Source: Aeoliella sp052161615 (lineage in GTDB: Bacteria > Planctomycetota > Planctomycetia > Pirellulales > Lacipirellulaceae). Taken from it: a DNA stretch of 64,000 nucleotides. Positions 42,248 to 51,125 of this stretch are shown here, piece after piece. The translations under genes were made by a program, and so were the position numbers. A model generated the notes under the pieces. It did not search any database. It had not been told where the DNA came from and saw nothing but the letters and a program-made list of their open reading frames with translations. Positions within the stretch are counted from its first letter, which is position 1, and every line of letters starts with the position of its first letter. The stretch covers positions 1,178,001-1,242,000 of the forward strand of contig NZ_CP197417.1 in the NCBI RefSeq assembly GCF_052161615.1. The letters run 5' to 3'.

Positions 42248-42697
42248 GTGGAAGCGATACTATTAGTTGGCATACAGGCTTCTGGAAAGTCGACTTTCTG
42301 CAAAGAGAATCTGTTCGACACACACGTCCGCATCAATCTCGACATGCTTCGAACTCGCCACCGCGAAAGGTCTCTGATTGAAGCATGTCATCAGTCGAAG
42401 CAGCCTTATGTCATCGATAACACGAACCCCACTTGCGATGAGCGTGTCGGTTATCTCCAGGCGGCGAAAGCTGCTGGCTTTCGTACAGTCGGATACTACT
42501 TTGCTTCAAGTGTGGAAGAGTGTATCGAGCGGAATAGCCAGCGGCCTACCAGGCAAGTGATTCCCATCCCTGGTCTCTTAGGAACTTACAATAAGCTACA
42601 AATCCCCAATCGAGGCGAGGGGTTCGACCAGTTGTTCTACGTATCCATCGATTCGGAGGGCAAATTCATAACATGCGAGTGGATCGATGAAGTTTGA
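42248..42697 (+). CDS. P-loop kinase, polynucleotide-kinase-like
   Basis: GTG start behind AGAGGAA. Residues 4-16 are a Walker A loop (LLVGIQASGKSTF), residue 30 or so has the Asp of RINLDMLRTRH, and VIDNTNPTCDERVGYL is the Walker B-like strand typical of small AAA_33 kinases related to Pnkp and T4 Pnk. A basic lid region (RNSQRPTRQVIP) follows. At 149 residues it is a minimal kinase that would add phosphate to RNA 5' ends. It overlaps the Thg1-like gene by 11 bases. Lower GC than the RlaP genes. Confidence 0.8.
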   Translation: MEAILLVGIQASGKSTFCKENLFDTHVRINLDMLRTRHRERSLIEACHQSKQPYVIDNTNPTCDERVGYLQAAKAAGFRTVGYYFASSVEECIERNSQRPTRQVIPIPGLLGTYNKLQIPNRGEGFDQLFYVSIDSEGKFITCEWIDEV

Positions 42698-43442
42698 CGA
42701 TCTAGACAGTCGGATGCGGGTCTTTGAGACTTCTGATGACCGCTGCGTTCTCCCTGGGATTTATATGGTTGCCCGGCTGGATGGTCGCAGCTTCACGCGA
42801 CTAACCAAGGAGGTGCAAGCTTTCGAAGCGCCATTTGACGAGCGATTTCGAGACGCAATGGTACGAACCGTTGAGCACCTGATGCAGTGCGGGTTTCGGG
42901 TAACTTACGGCTACACTGAAAGCGATGAGATATCGTTGTTGCTTGACCGCGACGAAACTACTTTCGGAAGGAAGACACGGAAGTTAATTTCCATACTTGC
43001 TGGCGAAGCTAGTTCCCACTTTTCCCTGTATTTGGGCGTTCCCGCCTGTTTCGATTGCCGAATCTCGCAGCTACCGCGTAAGTCCGACGTCGTGGATTAC
43101 TTCCGCTGGCGAAACGAAGACGCACACCGGAACGCCCTAAATGCCCACTGCTATTGGGCCCTTCGTAAGGAGGGAAAAGATGCAATGGACGCCACGAAAG
43201 AATTGGCACACCTTACCAATGCTGCTAAGAACGAACTGCTTTTCCAGCGGGGAGTCAACTTCAATCTAGTTCCTAGCTGGCAGAAGCGTGGCGTCGGAGT
43301 AGTCTGGAGCAACCATGAAAAGCACTCTACCAATAGTTTGACTGGGCAACCGGTCAGCACACCCCGCCGGCGGCTCAGAAGCGTTTTGGATTTACCTATG
43401 CGAGACGAATATAGCGAGTTTGTCGCCGCGCTGCTTGAGTGA
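42687..43442 (+). CDS. Thg1-like 3'-5' RNA polymerase
   Basis: The 251 residues carry the Thg1 core: YMVARLDGRSFTRLTKE (Asp32 at the metal site), FRVTYGYTESDEISLLLDRD (Asp80, Glu81) and the fingers region SILAGEASSHFSLYLGVP. The His-rich HINNLYN motif of eukaryotic Thg1 is not present; AHRNALNAHCYWALRKEG stands there, as in bacterial Thg1-like proteins. Such enzymes add nucleotides in the 3'-5' direction and can repair tRNA 5' ends. It lies six bases before pnkp. Lower GC than its neighbours, except the kinase gene. Confidence 0.92.
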   Translation: MKFDDLDSRMRVFETSDDRCVLPGIYMVARLDGRSFTRLTKEVQAFEAPFDERFRDAMVRTVEHLMQCGFRVTYGYTESDEISLLLDRDETTFGRKTRKLISILAGEASSHFSLYLGVPACFDCRISQLPRKSDVVDYFRWRNEDAHRNALNAHCYWALRKEGKDAMDATKELAHLTNAAKNELLFQRGVNFNLVPSWQKRGVGVVWSNHEKHSTNSLTGQPVSTPRRRLRSVLDLPMRDEYSEFVAALLE

Positions 43443-43448
43443 CCTGAT

Positions 43449-46052
43449 ATGCCGAGTTTTTCCCTCCCCAACCTGTCCCTCATCCTCCTCATCGGCCCCA
43501 GTGGGTCCGGGAAGAGTACCTTCGCGCGCCAGCATTTCTTGGCAACCGAGGTGCTGTCGAGTGATTATTGCCGGGGGCTCGTCAGTGACGACGAGAATAA
43601 CCAAGCGGCAACCGGCGATGCGTTCGAGGTGCTACATTACATCGCGGCCAAGCGGCTCGCGGCGGGGCGGCTCACTGTGGTCGATGCGACCAACGTGCAG
43701 CGCGAAGCCCGGCAGCCGCTAGTCGCGCTCGCCCGCAAGTACCACGTGCTGCCGGTGGCGATTGTGTTCAACCTGCCCGAGGACGTGTGCCACGAGCGGA
43801 ATCGCGGGCGGGCAGACCGCTCGTTCGGGCTGCACGTCGTTCGGCAGCAGCGGTCGCAGTTGCGGCGTTCGATCAAGGGTCTGAAGCGAGAAGGGTTCCG
43901 CCATGTGTGCGTGCTGAACTCGGTGGAGGACGTCGAGCAAGCCGTTGTCGAGCGCGTGCCGCTGTGGAACGATAAGCGGGACGACCATGGGCCGTTCGAT
44001 TTCATCGGCGACGTGCATGGGTGCTGCGACGAACTCGAAGAGTTGCTTGAAGCGATTGGCTACGAAGCGACCATTGTCCGCAACGGCGATTCGGTGTGGG
44101 GCGGCGTGAGTTACGCGCATCCTGAAGGCCGTAAGGCGGTGTTCGTGGGCGACTTAGTGGACCGCGGACCACGCGTGCTCGATACGCTCCGCGTGGTGCG
44201 CAACATGATGGCGGCGGGGAGCGCTCTTTGCGTGCCAGGGAATCACGACATGAAGTTGCTGCGGAAGCTGCGCGGCAAGAACGTCCAGCCCACGCACGGC
44301 CTGGCGCAAACCTTGGCGGAGATCGAAGCGATGCCTGAGGAGGTTCGTCTGCCTTTCTGCAAGGAGCTGGCGGACTTCCTTGATGGGTTGGTGAGCCACT
44401 ACGTGCTTGACCGCGGCAAGATCGTGGTTGCGCATGCCGGCATGAAGGAGTCGATGCAGGGGCGTGGCTCGGGCGGAGTGCGCGAGTTCGCTTTGTACGG
44501 CGAGACCACCGGCGAGACCGACGAGTTCGGTCTGCCTGTGCGCTATCCGTGGGCGAGCGACTATCGCGGTAACGCGATGGTCGTCTACGGCCACACACCG
44601 GTGCCCGAAGCCGCGTGGCTAAACAAGACGATCAACATCGACACGGGCTGTGTGTTTGGCGGCGCGCTAACGGCGCTGCGCTATCCGGAACTGGAGACGG
44701 TATCGATCAAGGCGCGTGAAACCTATTGCGAGCCATCGCGTCCGTTCCTCGCCGATGCGCAGAAGTCCCCTACGCTCTCGACGCAGCACGCACACGACGA
44801 CCTACTCGACATTGCGGACGTAACCGGTAAGCGCATCGTCTCGACTCGGCTGCGGCACAACGTCACTATTCGCGAAGAGAATGGCACCGCGGCGCTGGAG
44901 GTCATGAGCCGGTTCGCTGCGAACCCCAAGTGGCTGGTGTACTTGCCGCCGACGATGTCACCTTCGGAAACGAGTAGCAAGGACGGCTACCTCGAACATC
45001 CCGACGAGGCGTTCGCCTACTTCCGCAGCCAGGGGGTGCCCACCGTGGTATGCGAAAAGAAGCACATGGGTTCGCGGGCAGTGGTGATCGTGTGCCGCGA
45101 CGAACTCGCGGCCCAGAAGCGGTTTGGCGTCGAGGGCGAAGCGGGCATCATTACCACCCGTACGGGTCGCCGGTTCTTTGGCGAAATGGATGTCGAGCTA
45201 GCGCTGCTCGGCCGAGTTCGCGGTGCGCTCTCGGCGAGCGGCTTCTGGGAGGAGTTCGCCACTGACTGGGTAGTACTCGACTGCGAACTAATGCCTTGGT
45301 CGGCGAAGGCCGTCGAATTGCTGAAGTCGCAATACGCCGCGGTGGGTTCCGCCGCGAGTGGCGCACTGCCGCGCGTGCTGGAGTCGCTGCGTGTGACCCA
45401 CGGCCGGCTACAGGGCAGTGAGGCCGAGTTAGTGGAAAGGCTCACGGAGCGTTTCGCCGAACGGTCGGAGTCTGCCAATCGATTCGTCGCTGCCTACCGT
45501 CAGTATTGCTGGTCAGTGGAATCGATCGACGACTACAAGATCGCACCGTTTCATGTTCTTGCCACCGAAGGACGAGTTCGCGTGCAGCAGAACCACGAGT
45601 GGCACATGCAGACGCTAGCTAAGGTGTGCGCGACGGACCCACAGGTGCTGCTCGCGACGCCCTGTCGAACCGTCGATGTGACTTGCCCCGACCAAGTGGC
45701 AGAGGCCACGCATTGGTGGTCGGAGTTAACCGGGCGTGGCGGTGAGGGAATGGTCGTGAAGCCACTCGACTTCATCGCCAAAGGCAAGCATGGGCTAGTG
45801 CAACCCGCGGTGAAATGCCGGGGCCGTGAGTACCTGCGGATCATCTACGGCCCCGACTACACAAGCGACGCGAACCTCGCGCGACTTCGACAACGCGGCC
45901 TGGGTGCCAAGCGTTCGCTCGCGCTACGCGAGTTCGCACTGGGGGTGGAAGCATTAGAACGCTTCGTCCGCCGCGAACCGCTCCGGCGAGTGCACGAATG
46001 CGTGTTCGGCGTTCTGGCACTGGAGAGCGAGCCCGTCGACCCGAGGTTGTAG
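43449..46052 (+). CDS. pnkp: Pnkp: polynucleotide kinase-phosphatase-RNA ligase
   Basis: The length, 867 residues, equals that of the well-studied bacterial Pnkp (about 870). Domains in order: kinase (LLIGPSGSGKSTF near residue 15), metallophosphatase from about 178 (FIGDVHGCCDELEEL, GDLVDRGPR, VPGNHDMKL), and C-terminal adenylyltransferase with KHMGSRA (nucleotidyl Lys538), GEGMVVKP and QPAVKCRGREYLRIIYG. It heals both ends of broken RNA and, with Hen1, seals them. It is the last gene of the RNA-repair run. Confidence 0.96.
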   Translation: MPSFSLPNLSLILLIGPSGSGKSTFARQHFLATEVLSSDYCRGLVSDDENNQAATGDAFEVLHYIAAKRLAAGRLTVVDATNVQREARQPLVALARKYHVLPVAIVFNLPEDVCHERNRGRADRSFGLHVVRQQRSQLRRSIKGLKREGFRHVCVLNSVEDVEQAVVERVPLWNDKRDDHGPFDFIGDVHGCCDELEELLEAIGYEATIVRNGDSVWGGVSYAHPEGRKAVFVGDLVDRGPRVLDTLRVVRNMMAAGSALCVPGNHDMKLLRKLRGKNVQPTHGLAQTLAEIEAMPEEVRLPFCKELADFLDGLVSHYVLDRGKIVVAHAGMKESMQGRGSGGVREFALYGETTGETDEFGLPVRYPWASDYRGNAMVVYGHTPVPEAAWLNKTINIDTGCVFGGALTALRYPELETVSIKARETYCEPSRPFLADAQKSPTLSTQHAHDDLLDIADVTGKRIVSTRLRHNVTIREENGTAALEVMSRFAANPKWLVYLPPTMSPSETSSKDGYLEHPDEAFAYFRSQGVPTVVCEKKHMGSRAVVIVCRDELAAQKRFGVEGEAGIITTRTGRRFFGEMDVELALLGRVRGALSASGFWEEFATDWVVLDCELMPWSAKAVELLKSQYAAVGSAASGALPRVLESLRVTHGRLQGSEAELVERLTERFAERSESANRFVAAYRQYCWSVESIDDYKIAPFHVLATEGRVRVQQNHEWHMQTLAKVCATDPQVLLATPCRTVDVTCPDQVAEATHWWSELTGRGGEGMVVKPLDFIAKGKHGLVQPAVKCRGREYLRIIYGPDYTSDANLARLRQRGLGAKRSLALREFALGVEALERFVRREPLRRVHECVFGVLALESEPVDPRL

Positions 46053-46361
46053 ACGAATCGCGTAGTGAGGCTGCCAATACCTGGGCGAGCGAAATCCTAT
46101 CTACTGAGTAGTGGGATGCAGGGACACTTATCGCACGTGGTGATTTGGGAGTCCGAACTCCAAAAAGGTTTGGACGGGCCTGATCGCGGGGCGAATGTTT
46201 GACTGGGAGACTTCGGCAACCATTACTGGGCAGCTTAACGCGACTTGACGCGCTGAAGCGCACGCGGACGACGAAAATGCGAAAGCGAGTGCTCGAAAAA
46301 CGGCGTCGGTTTTGGCGGTCATCGGATATAATGGTCTAAGTGAGTCGAGCGGGGGATCATC
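46053..46361. other. Intergenic region between pnkp and the cytochrome C gene
   Basis: This 309-bp stretch contains no gene. A perfect TATAAT occurs near its end. No hairpin followed by T residues was found after pnkp. Confidence 0.4.
46327..46332 (+). promoter_or_regulatory. Possible -10 element (TATAAT)
   Basis: A perfect TATAAT lies 30 bases before the next ATG. No good -35 box is present at 16-18 bases upstream (cgtcgg at the best spacing), so the promoter call is weak. Confidence 0.3.
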
Positions 46362-49300
46362 ATGTCCTCGGAGAATGGCGGTGGGCCGCGCAGGCCGGCG
46401 GTTTCGCACCACTCGAAGCGCTGTTTCATGGAATTGCGTATCGTAGAATCCCTGGTAGGCAAACTGATGAATTGGTTCTGCTGGTGCAAAGACTCGCGGT
46501 CGCCGTTATCTCTTTATTTGTGGGCAGTCGCCTTAGTGTTTTCCATGGCGAGCGAGTCCGCTGCTGCCGCGTCACTAGAGTACAACCGCGACATCCGTCC
46601 GATACTTGCCGAGCATTGCTTCGCGTGTCACGGGGTGGATAGTGCGGCTCGCGAAGCGGATCTTCGATTGGACTTGAAAGACCCGGCCGTGGATTTTGGC
46701 GCGATCGTGCCTGGCGACGCCGATGCGAGCTCGTTAGTGGAGCGGATCGAAACGCACGATGCCGACCTCTTGATGCCTCCGCCGGAAACAAAGAAGAAGT
46801 TGAGCGCTGCGCAGATTGCTGCGCTTCGGCAGTGGATTGACGAAGGGGCCGAGTACCAAGCCCATTGGTCGTACCTTCCGCCGACGCGCCCAGCACCGCC
46901 AGATGCCGATTCCAAAAAGTGGGCGAAGAACCCCATCGACCACTTCGTCGCTGCGCAACTATCGGAGGCCGGACTTGAACCCGCTCCGGCGGCGGATGCT
47001 CGTACGCTCTGCCGGCGGTTGCACTTGGACCTCACGGGATTGCCACCAACGCCCGAGGCGGTGACCGCGTTTGTTCTTGCGTACGAAGCCGATGAGGATG
47101 CGGCGGTTGCCGAATTGGTGGATCGCCTAATGGCTTCGCCCGCTTGGGGCGAGCATCGAGCTCGCTACTGGCTCGACGCGGCGCGTTATGCCGATACGCA
47201 TGGCATGCACTTCGACAACTACCGCGAGATGTGGCCGTACCGCGATTGGGCGATTCGCGCCTTTAATAAGAATCAACCTTTCGACGAGTTCACCATCGAT
47301 CAGCTGGCGGGTGATCTGCGTACTAATCCGACGGAAGAACAGCTAATTGCCACGGGCTTTCAGCGCTGCAATCCTACGACAAACGAAGGAGGGACGATCG
47401 AAGCAGAGAATCTGGCGAACTACGCATCCGATCATGTGCAGACATTCGGCTGGGTGTTTCTTGGGCTAACGGTCAATTGCGCGCAGTGCCACGATCACAA
47501 GTTCGACCCCATTTCGATGCGCGACTACTATTCTCTGGCAGCCTTCTTCCGCAACACCACGGCACCGGGCCTGGATGGCAACTCGAAGGATGGAAAGGGA
47601 CCGGTTATTGAGCTCCCTAGCGAAGAGGATCGCAAGCGATGGGAAGAAGTGAAGGTGGAGATCGCTCAATCGCAGCGCAATCTCGCTGAGATTCGCGACC
47701 GGGCAGAGCAGAACTTCGATGCGTGGCTTGTCACGGGATCGAGCGATTCGCTTGGGAACATGGCCTCCACCGAAGGGCTGGTGCTGCACCTTCCACTGAA
47801 CGAAGGAGTTAGCGAGCGAATTACCGACCGATCAGCGGTCGCCAGCAAGGCGAAGCTCGCGGGAGAACTTGCTTGGGAGACCGAGGGCCGGTTCGGTGCC
47901 GCTCCTACGTTTAAAGGTGCACAGGGCGTTGGTATCGAAGCTGCCGGTGACTTCGAGAAACAGCAGCCGTTTAGCGTAGGTGCATGGGTCAAGACGGGCG
48001 ATCCCAATCAATCGGCCAGCATTGTGGCGAGGATGGACGTTGCGTCGGGGCACCGTGGCTGGGACATCTGGCTATCCAACGGCACGCTGTCGTTCCATGC
48101 AATCGACGTTTGGCCGAACAAAGTATTCAAAGTGACGACGGATAAGCCGGTGATCGCTGCCGACCACTGGCAACACGTTATGGTGACTTACGGGGGAGCC
48201 TCGCCAGAGAGTGTGAAGATCTACGTCGATGGCAAAGCGGTGCCTCACCAAACGTTCCATAACACGCTCGCCGCTGAGTCGTCGATTCGCTCGAAAGCTC
48301 CCTTCTTCGTAGGTCAGCGAAGTGGCGGTGACAATTTGCAGCAAGCGAGCGTGCAGGACGTGCGAATCTACGATCGCTCGTTGGGTGCTGACGAAGTGGA
48401 AGTAATCGCTAAGGCGCCACTGCTTGCTGAGTACCTTGCTGCGCCGCAGGCGGAACACTCCGCTGAGTCTCGTGTGGCGGCTCTCGATGGGTACCTTGCA
48501 GTAGTGGATGCCGACTATCCGGCTGCGATTGCGAAGCTGGTGGCACTGGAGACGGAGTTCGCCTCGATGCGCAAGCGGGGAGTCATTTCGCACATCCAGC
48601 AGGAACGCATGGACACGATGCCCACGGCACATGTCCTCATGCGTGGCGAGTACGATCAGCCTGGAGAGCAAGTAAGTGCAAGCACTCCCGCTGCGCTGCA
48701 CGCTATGCCAAAAGGCGTTCCCAACAATCGGCTCGGGCTTGCGCAATGGGTGGTCGACCCGAAGAATCCACTGACCAGTCGCGTCACGGTTAACCGCTTT
48801 TGGCAGGAGCTTTTTGGTCAGGGATTGGTCGCAACAGCGGAAGACTTCGGCGTCTCTGGCGAGGTGCCAAGTCATCCAGAGTTGCTCGACTGGCTCGCGG
48901 TTGAATTCGTTGAGAGCAATTGGGATGTTCAGCACATGTATCGTCTAATGTTGACTAGCGCCACCTATCGGCAGTCGGCACTCACGACGCCCGAGAAATT
49001 GGAACGCGATCCCGCAAACAAGTTACTCTCCCGCGGCCCCCGGTTTCGGATGGATGCCGAAATGGTCCGTGACTACGCGCTTGCCGCCTCCGGTCTATTG
49101 TCCCCCATGCCCTTTGGGCCGGGAACGAAGCCCTACCAACCAGACGACATCTGGAGCGTCGTAGGCGTACCGGGAAGCAATACTCGCGATTACGTGCAGG
49201 ACAAAGGCGTTAACCTGCATCGACGCACGCTGTACCATTTCTGGAAACGGATGGCCCCGGCGCCAAACCTCGAAGCATTCAATGCACCCACGCGCGAAGT

Positions 49301-49670
49301 GTGCGCCGTTCGCCGGGAGCGAACCAACACGCCTCTACAGGCGCTCGTGACGCTCAACGACCCGCAGTTCGTAGAAGCAGCCCGGAGACTTGCGGAGTCG
49401 GCGCTAGGCGCGGAGCGATCGCCGAGCGAGACGGCGCAGTTCATCGCCCAGCGCGCGTTGTGTCGTCCGTTGTCGGACGACGAGTTAAAGATCGTGCTCA
49501 CCTCGCAGCAGCAATACAGCACTCACTACGCGAATGATGCGGAGGATGCGAAAGCTCTGATCGAAGTAGGCGATACCATCGCAGATACCAGATACACTCC
49601 GGCCGAGCTGGCGACCTGGACGATGGTCGCTAGTCAGCTCCTCAACCTGGACGAAGTCCTGAGTAAGTGA
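46362..49670 (+). CDS. Planctomycete cytochrome C / DUF1549 / LamG / DUF1553 protein
   Basis: ATG 46362 follows GGGGGAT. An N-terminal hydrophobic segment (about residues 50-70) precedes the planctomycete cytochrome domain with heme motif CFACH (Cys86, Cys89, His90). DUF1549 follows (HWSYLPPTRPAPP, LTGLPPTPEAVTAFV, YWLDAARYADTHG, CAQCHDHKFDPIS, a second CxxCH). A LamG-type domain sits at about 470-680 (SVGAWVKTGD, IYVDGKAV). DUF1553 closes the 1102 residues (NRLGLAQWVVDPKNPLTSR, TYRQSA, TNTPLQALVTLNDPQF). Exported. Probably works with the DUF1501 protein encoded six bases on, in glycan breakdown (inference). Confidence 0.93.
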   Translation: MSSENGGGPRRPAVSHHSKRCFMELRIVESLVGKLMNWFCWCKDSRSPLSLYLWAVALVFSMASESAAAASLEYNRDIRPILAEHCFACHGVDSAAREADLRLDLKDPAVDFGAIVPGDADASSLVERIETHDADLLMPPPETKKKLSAAQIAALRQWIDEGAEYQAHWSYLPPTRPAPPDADSKKWAKNPIDHFVAAQLSEAGLEPAPAADARTLCRRLHLDLTGLPPTPEAVTAFVLAYEADEDAAVAELVDRLMASPAWGEHRARYWLDAARYADTHGMHFDNYREMWPYRDWAIRAFNKNQPFDEFTIDQLAGDLRTNPTEEQLIATGFQRCNPTTNEGGTIEAENLANYASDHVQTFGWVFLGLTVNCAQCHDHKFDPISMRDYYSLAAFFRNTTAPGLDGNSKDGKGPVIELPSEEDRKRWEEVKVEIAQSQRNLAEIRDRAEQNFDAWLVTGSSDSLGNMASTEGLVLHLPLNEGVSERITDRSAVASKAKLAGELAWETEGRFGAAPTFKGAQGVGIEAAGDFEKQQPFSVGAWVKTGDPNQSASIVARMDVASGHRGWDIWLSNGTLSFHAIDVWPNKVFKVTTDKPVIAADHWQHVMVTYGGASPESVKIYVDGKAVPHQTFHNTLAAESSIRSKAPFFVGQRSGGDNLQQASVQDVRIYDRSLGADEVEVIAKAPLLAEYLAAPQAEHSAESRVAALDGYLAVVDADYPAAIAKLVALETEFASMRKRGVISHIQQERMDTMPTAHVLMRGEYDQPGEQVSASTPAALHAMPKGVPNNRLGLAQWVVDPKNPLTSRVTVNRFWQELFGQGLVATAEDFGVSGEVPSHPELLDWLAVEFVESNWDVQHMYRLMLTSATYRQSALTTPEKLERDPANKLLSRGPRFRMDAEMVRDYALAASGLLSPMPFGPGTKPYQPDDIWSVVGVPGSNTRDYVQDKGVNLHRRTLYHFWKRMAPAPNLEAFNAPTREVCAVRRERTNTPLQALVTLNDPQFVEAARRLAESALGAERSPSETAQFIAQRALCRPLSDDELKIVLTSQQQYSTHYANDAEDAKALIEVGDTIADTRYTPAELATWTMVASQLLNLDEVLSK

Positions 49671-49676
49671 GACCTC

Positions 49677-51110
49677 ATGTTTAGCTTTCCCCAATCAAGG
49701 CGGCAGTTCTTTACCACCGGCGGCAGCTTGCTCGGCGGGGCCGCATTGACTTCGCTCGTCGGCGATTCGGCTGCGCAGGCAGCATCACGCGGAGCGGTGC
49801 TTCCGCACTTTGCGCCGCGGGCACGGCAAGTGATCTACTTGCACATGGTCGGCGGTCCGTCGCAAATGGACCTATTCGACTACAAGCCGGCGATGGCAAA
49901 GTGGTACGACAAAGATCTTCCCGAGTCGATTCGCAAAGGCCAACGACTTACAACGATGACCAGCGGCCAGACGCGATTCCCCATCGCCCCGTCGCGATAC
50001 AAGTTCGAGCCGGTTGGCGACTGCGGACTGTGGATGAACACCGAGCTTTTGCCGCACCTAAGCAAGAAGGCCGACAAGATCTGCTGGATTCGCAGCCTGC
50101 ACACCGAAGCAATCAATCACGAGCCGGCCATTACGGCGATCCAGACCGGCAACCAAGTAACGGGCAGGCCGTGCCTCGGAGCGTGGGCGTCGTACGGGCT
50201 GGGAACCATGAACGACAACCTGCCGGCCTTCGTGGTCCTGGTCGCGAAGCCTACGAATCGGGAACAGGAGCAGTCCATTTCGTCGCGCATCTGGAGTGCC
50301 GGATACCTATCGGGCGAGCACGCGGGCGTATCGTTCCGCAGCGGCGGCGATCCCATCCTCTACATCAACAATCCGCCGGGGGTGCCGAATGCAATCCGCC
50401 GGAACTCTATCGACGGTATTAACGCCCTGAATCAATTGAACTACCAGCGGCTGGCAGATCCCGAGACGCACACGCGCATTCAGCAGTACGAAATGGCATT
50501 TCGCATGCAGGCGAGCGTGCCCGAACTTACGGACATCGAGAGCGAACCCGAAAGTACCTTCAAACTGTACGGCGAAGAGGCTCGCAAACATGGCTCGTTC
50601 GCCTACACAGCGCTCATGGCGCGGCGGTTGGTGGAGCGCGGCGTGCGATTCGTTCAGGTCTACCACAATAACTGGGACCATCATGGCAATCTTGCAGGAC
50701 GGATGCCGCATCAATGCAAGGACGTTGACCAACCCTGCGCGGCGTTGCTGGAAGATCTTGAGCAGCGAGGGCTGCTCGACGACACCTTGGTGATCTGGGG
50801 GGGCGAGTTTGGACGCACTATTTACTCGCAAGGACAACTGTCACCCACCAACTATGGCCGCGATCATCATCCCCGCTGCTTCAGCATGTGGATGGCGGGG
50901 GGCGGAGCGAAGGGAGGGGTCGTTTACGGAGAGACCGACGACTTCTCGTACAATATTGTCAGCGACCCGGTACACATTCGTGACTTCCACGCCACCATCC
51001 TGCATCTGATGGGCTTCGATCACGAGCGGTTCACGTATCGCTTCCAAGGTCTGGATCAGAAACTCACAGGCGTGCTGCCCGCGCGGGTCGTCCCTGAGTT
51101 GATATCCTGA
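49677..51110 (+). CDS. DUF1501 protein (sulfatase-fold), Tat-exported
   Basis: The 477 residues start with a twin-arginine-type signal (SRRQFFTTGGSLLGGAAL). Hallmarks of DUF1501 follow: VIYLHMVGGPSQMDLFDYKP, SLHTEAINHEPAITAIQTGN, GAWASYGLGT, RGVRFVQVYHNNWDHHGNL, WGGEFGRT, GRDHHPRCFSMWMAGGG. The fold resembles alkaline phosphatase/sulfatase enzymes, but the catalytic activity is unproven. It always pairs with a DUF1549/DUF1553 cytochrome protein in Planctomycetes. It converges on the next minus-strand DUF1501 gene with 15 bases between stops. Confidence 0.93.
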   Translation: MFSFPQSRRQFFTTGGSLLGGAALTSLVGDSAAQAASRGAVLPHFAPRARQVIYLHMVGGPSQMDLFDYKPAMAKWYDKDLPESIRKGQRLTTMTSGQTRFPIAPSRYKFEPVGDCGLWMNTELLPHLSKKADKICWIRSLHTEAINHEPAITAIQTGNQVTGRPCLGAWASYGLGTMNDNLPAFVVLVAKPTNREQEQSISSRIWSAGYLSGEHAGVSFRSGGDPILYINNPPGVPNAIRRNSIDGINALNQLNYQRLADPETHTRIQQYEMAFRMQASVPELTDIESEPESTFKLYGEEARKHGSFAYTALMARRLVERGVRFVQVYHNNWDHHGNLAGRMPHQCKDVDQPCAALLEDLEQRGLLDDTLVIWGGEFGRTIYSQGQLSPTNYGRDHHPRCFSMWMAGGGAKGGVVYGETDDFSYNIVSDPVHIRDFHATILHLMGFDHERFTYRFQGLDQKLTGVLPARVVPELIS

Positions 51111-51125
51111 GTAAGTCCTGGGTAC

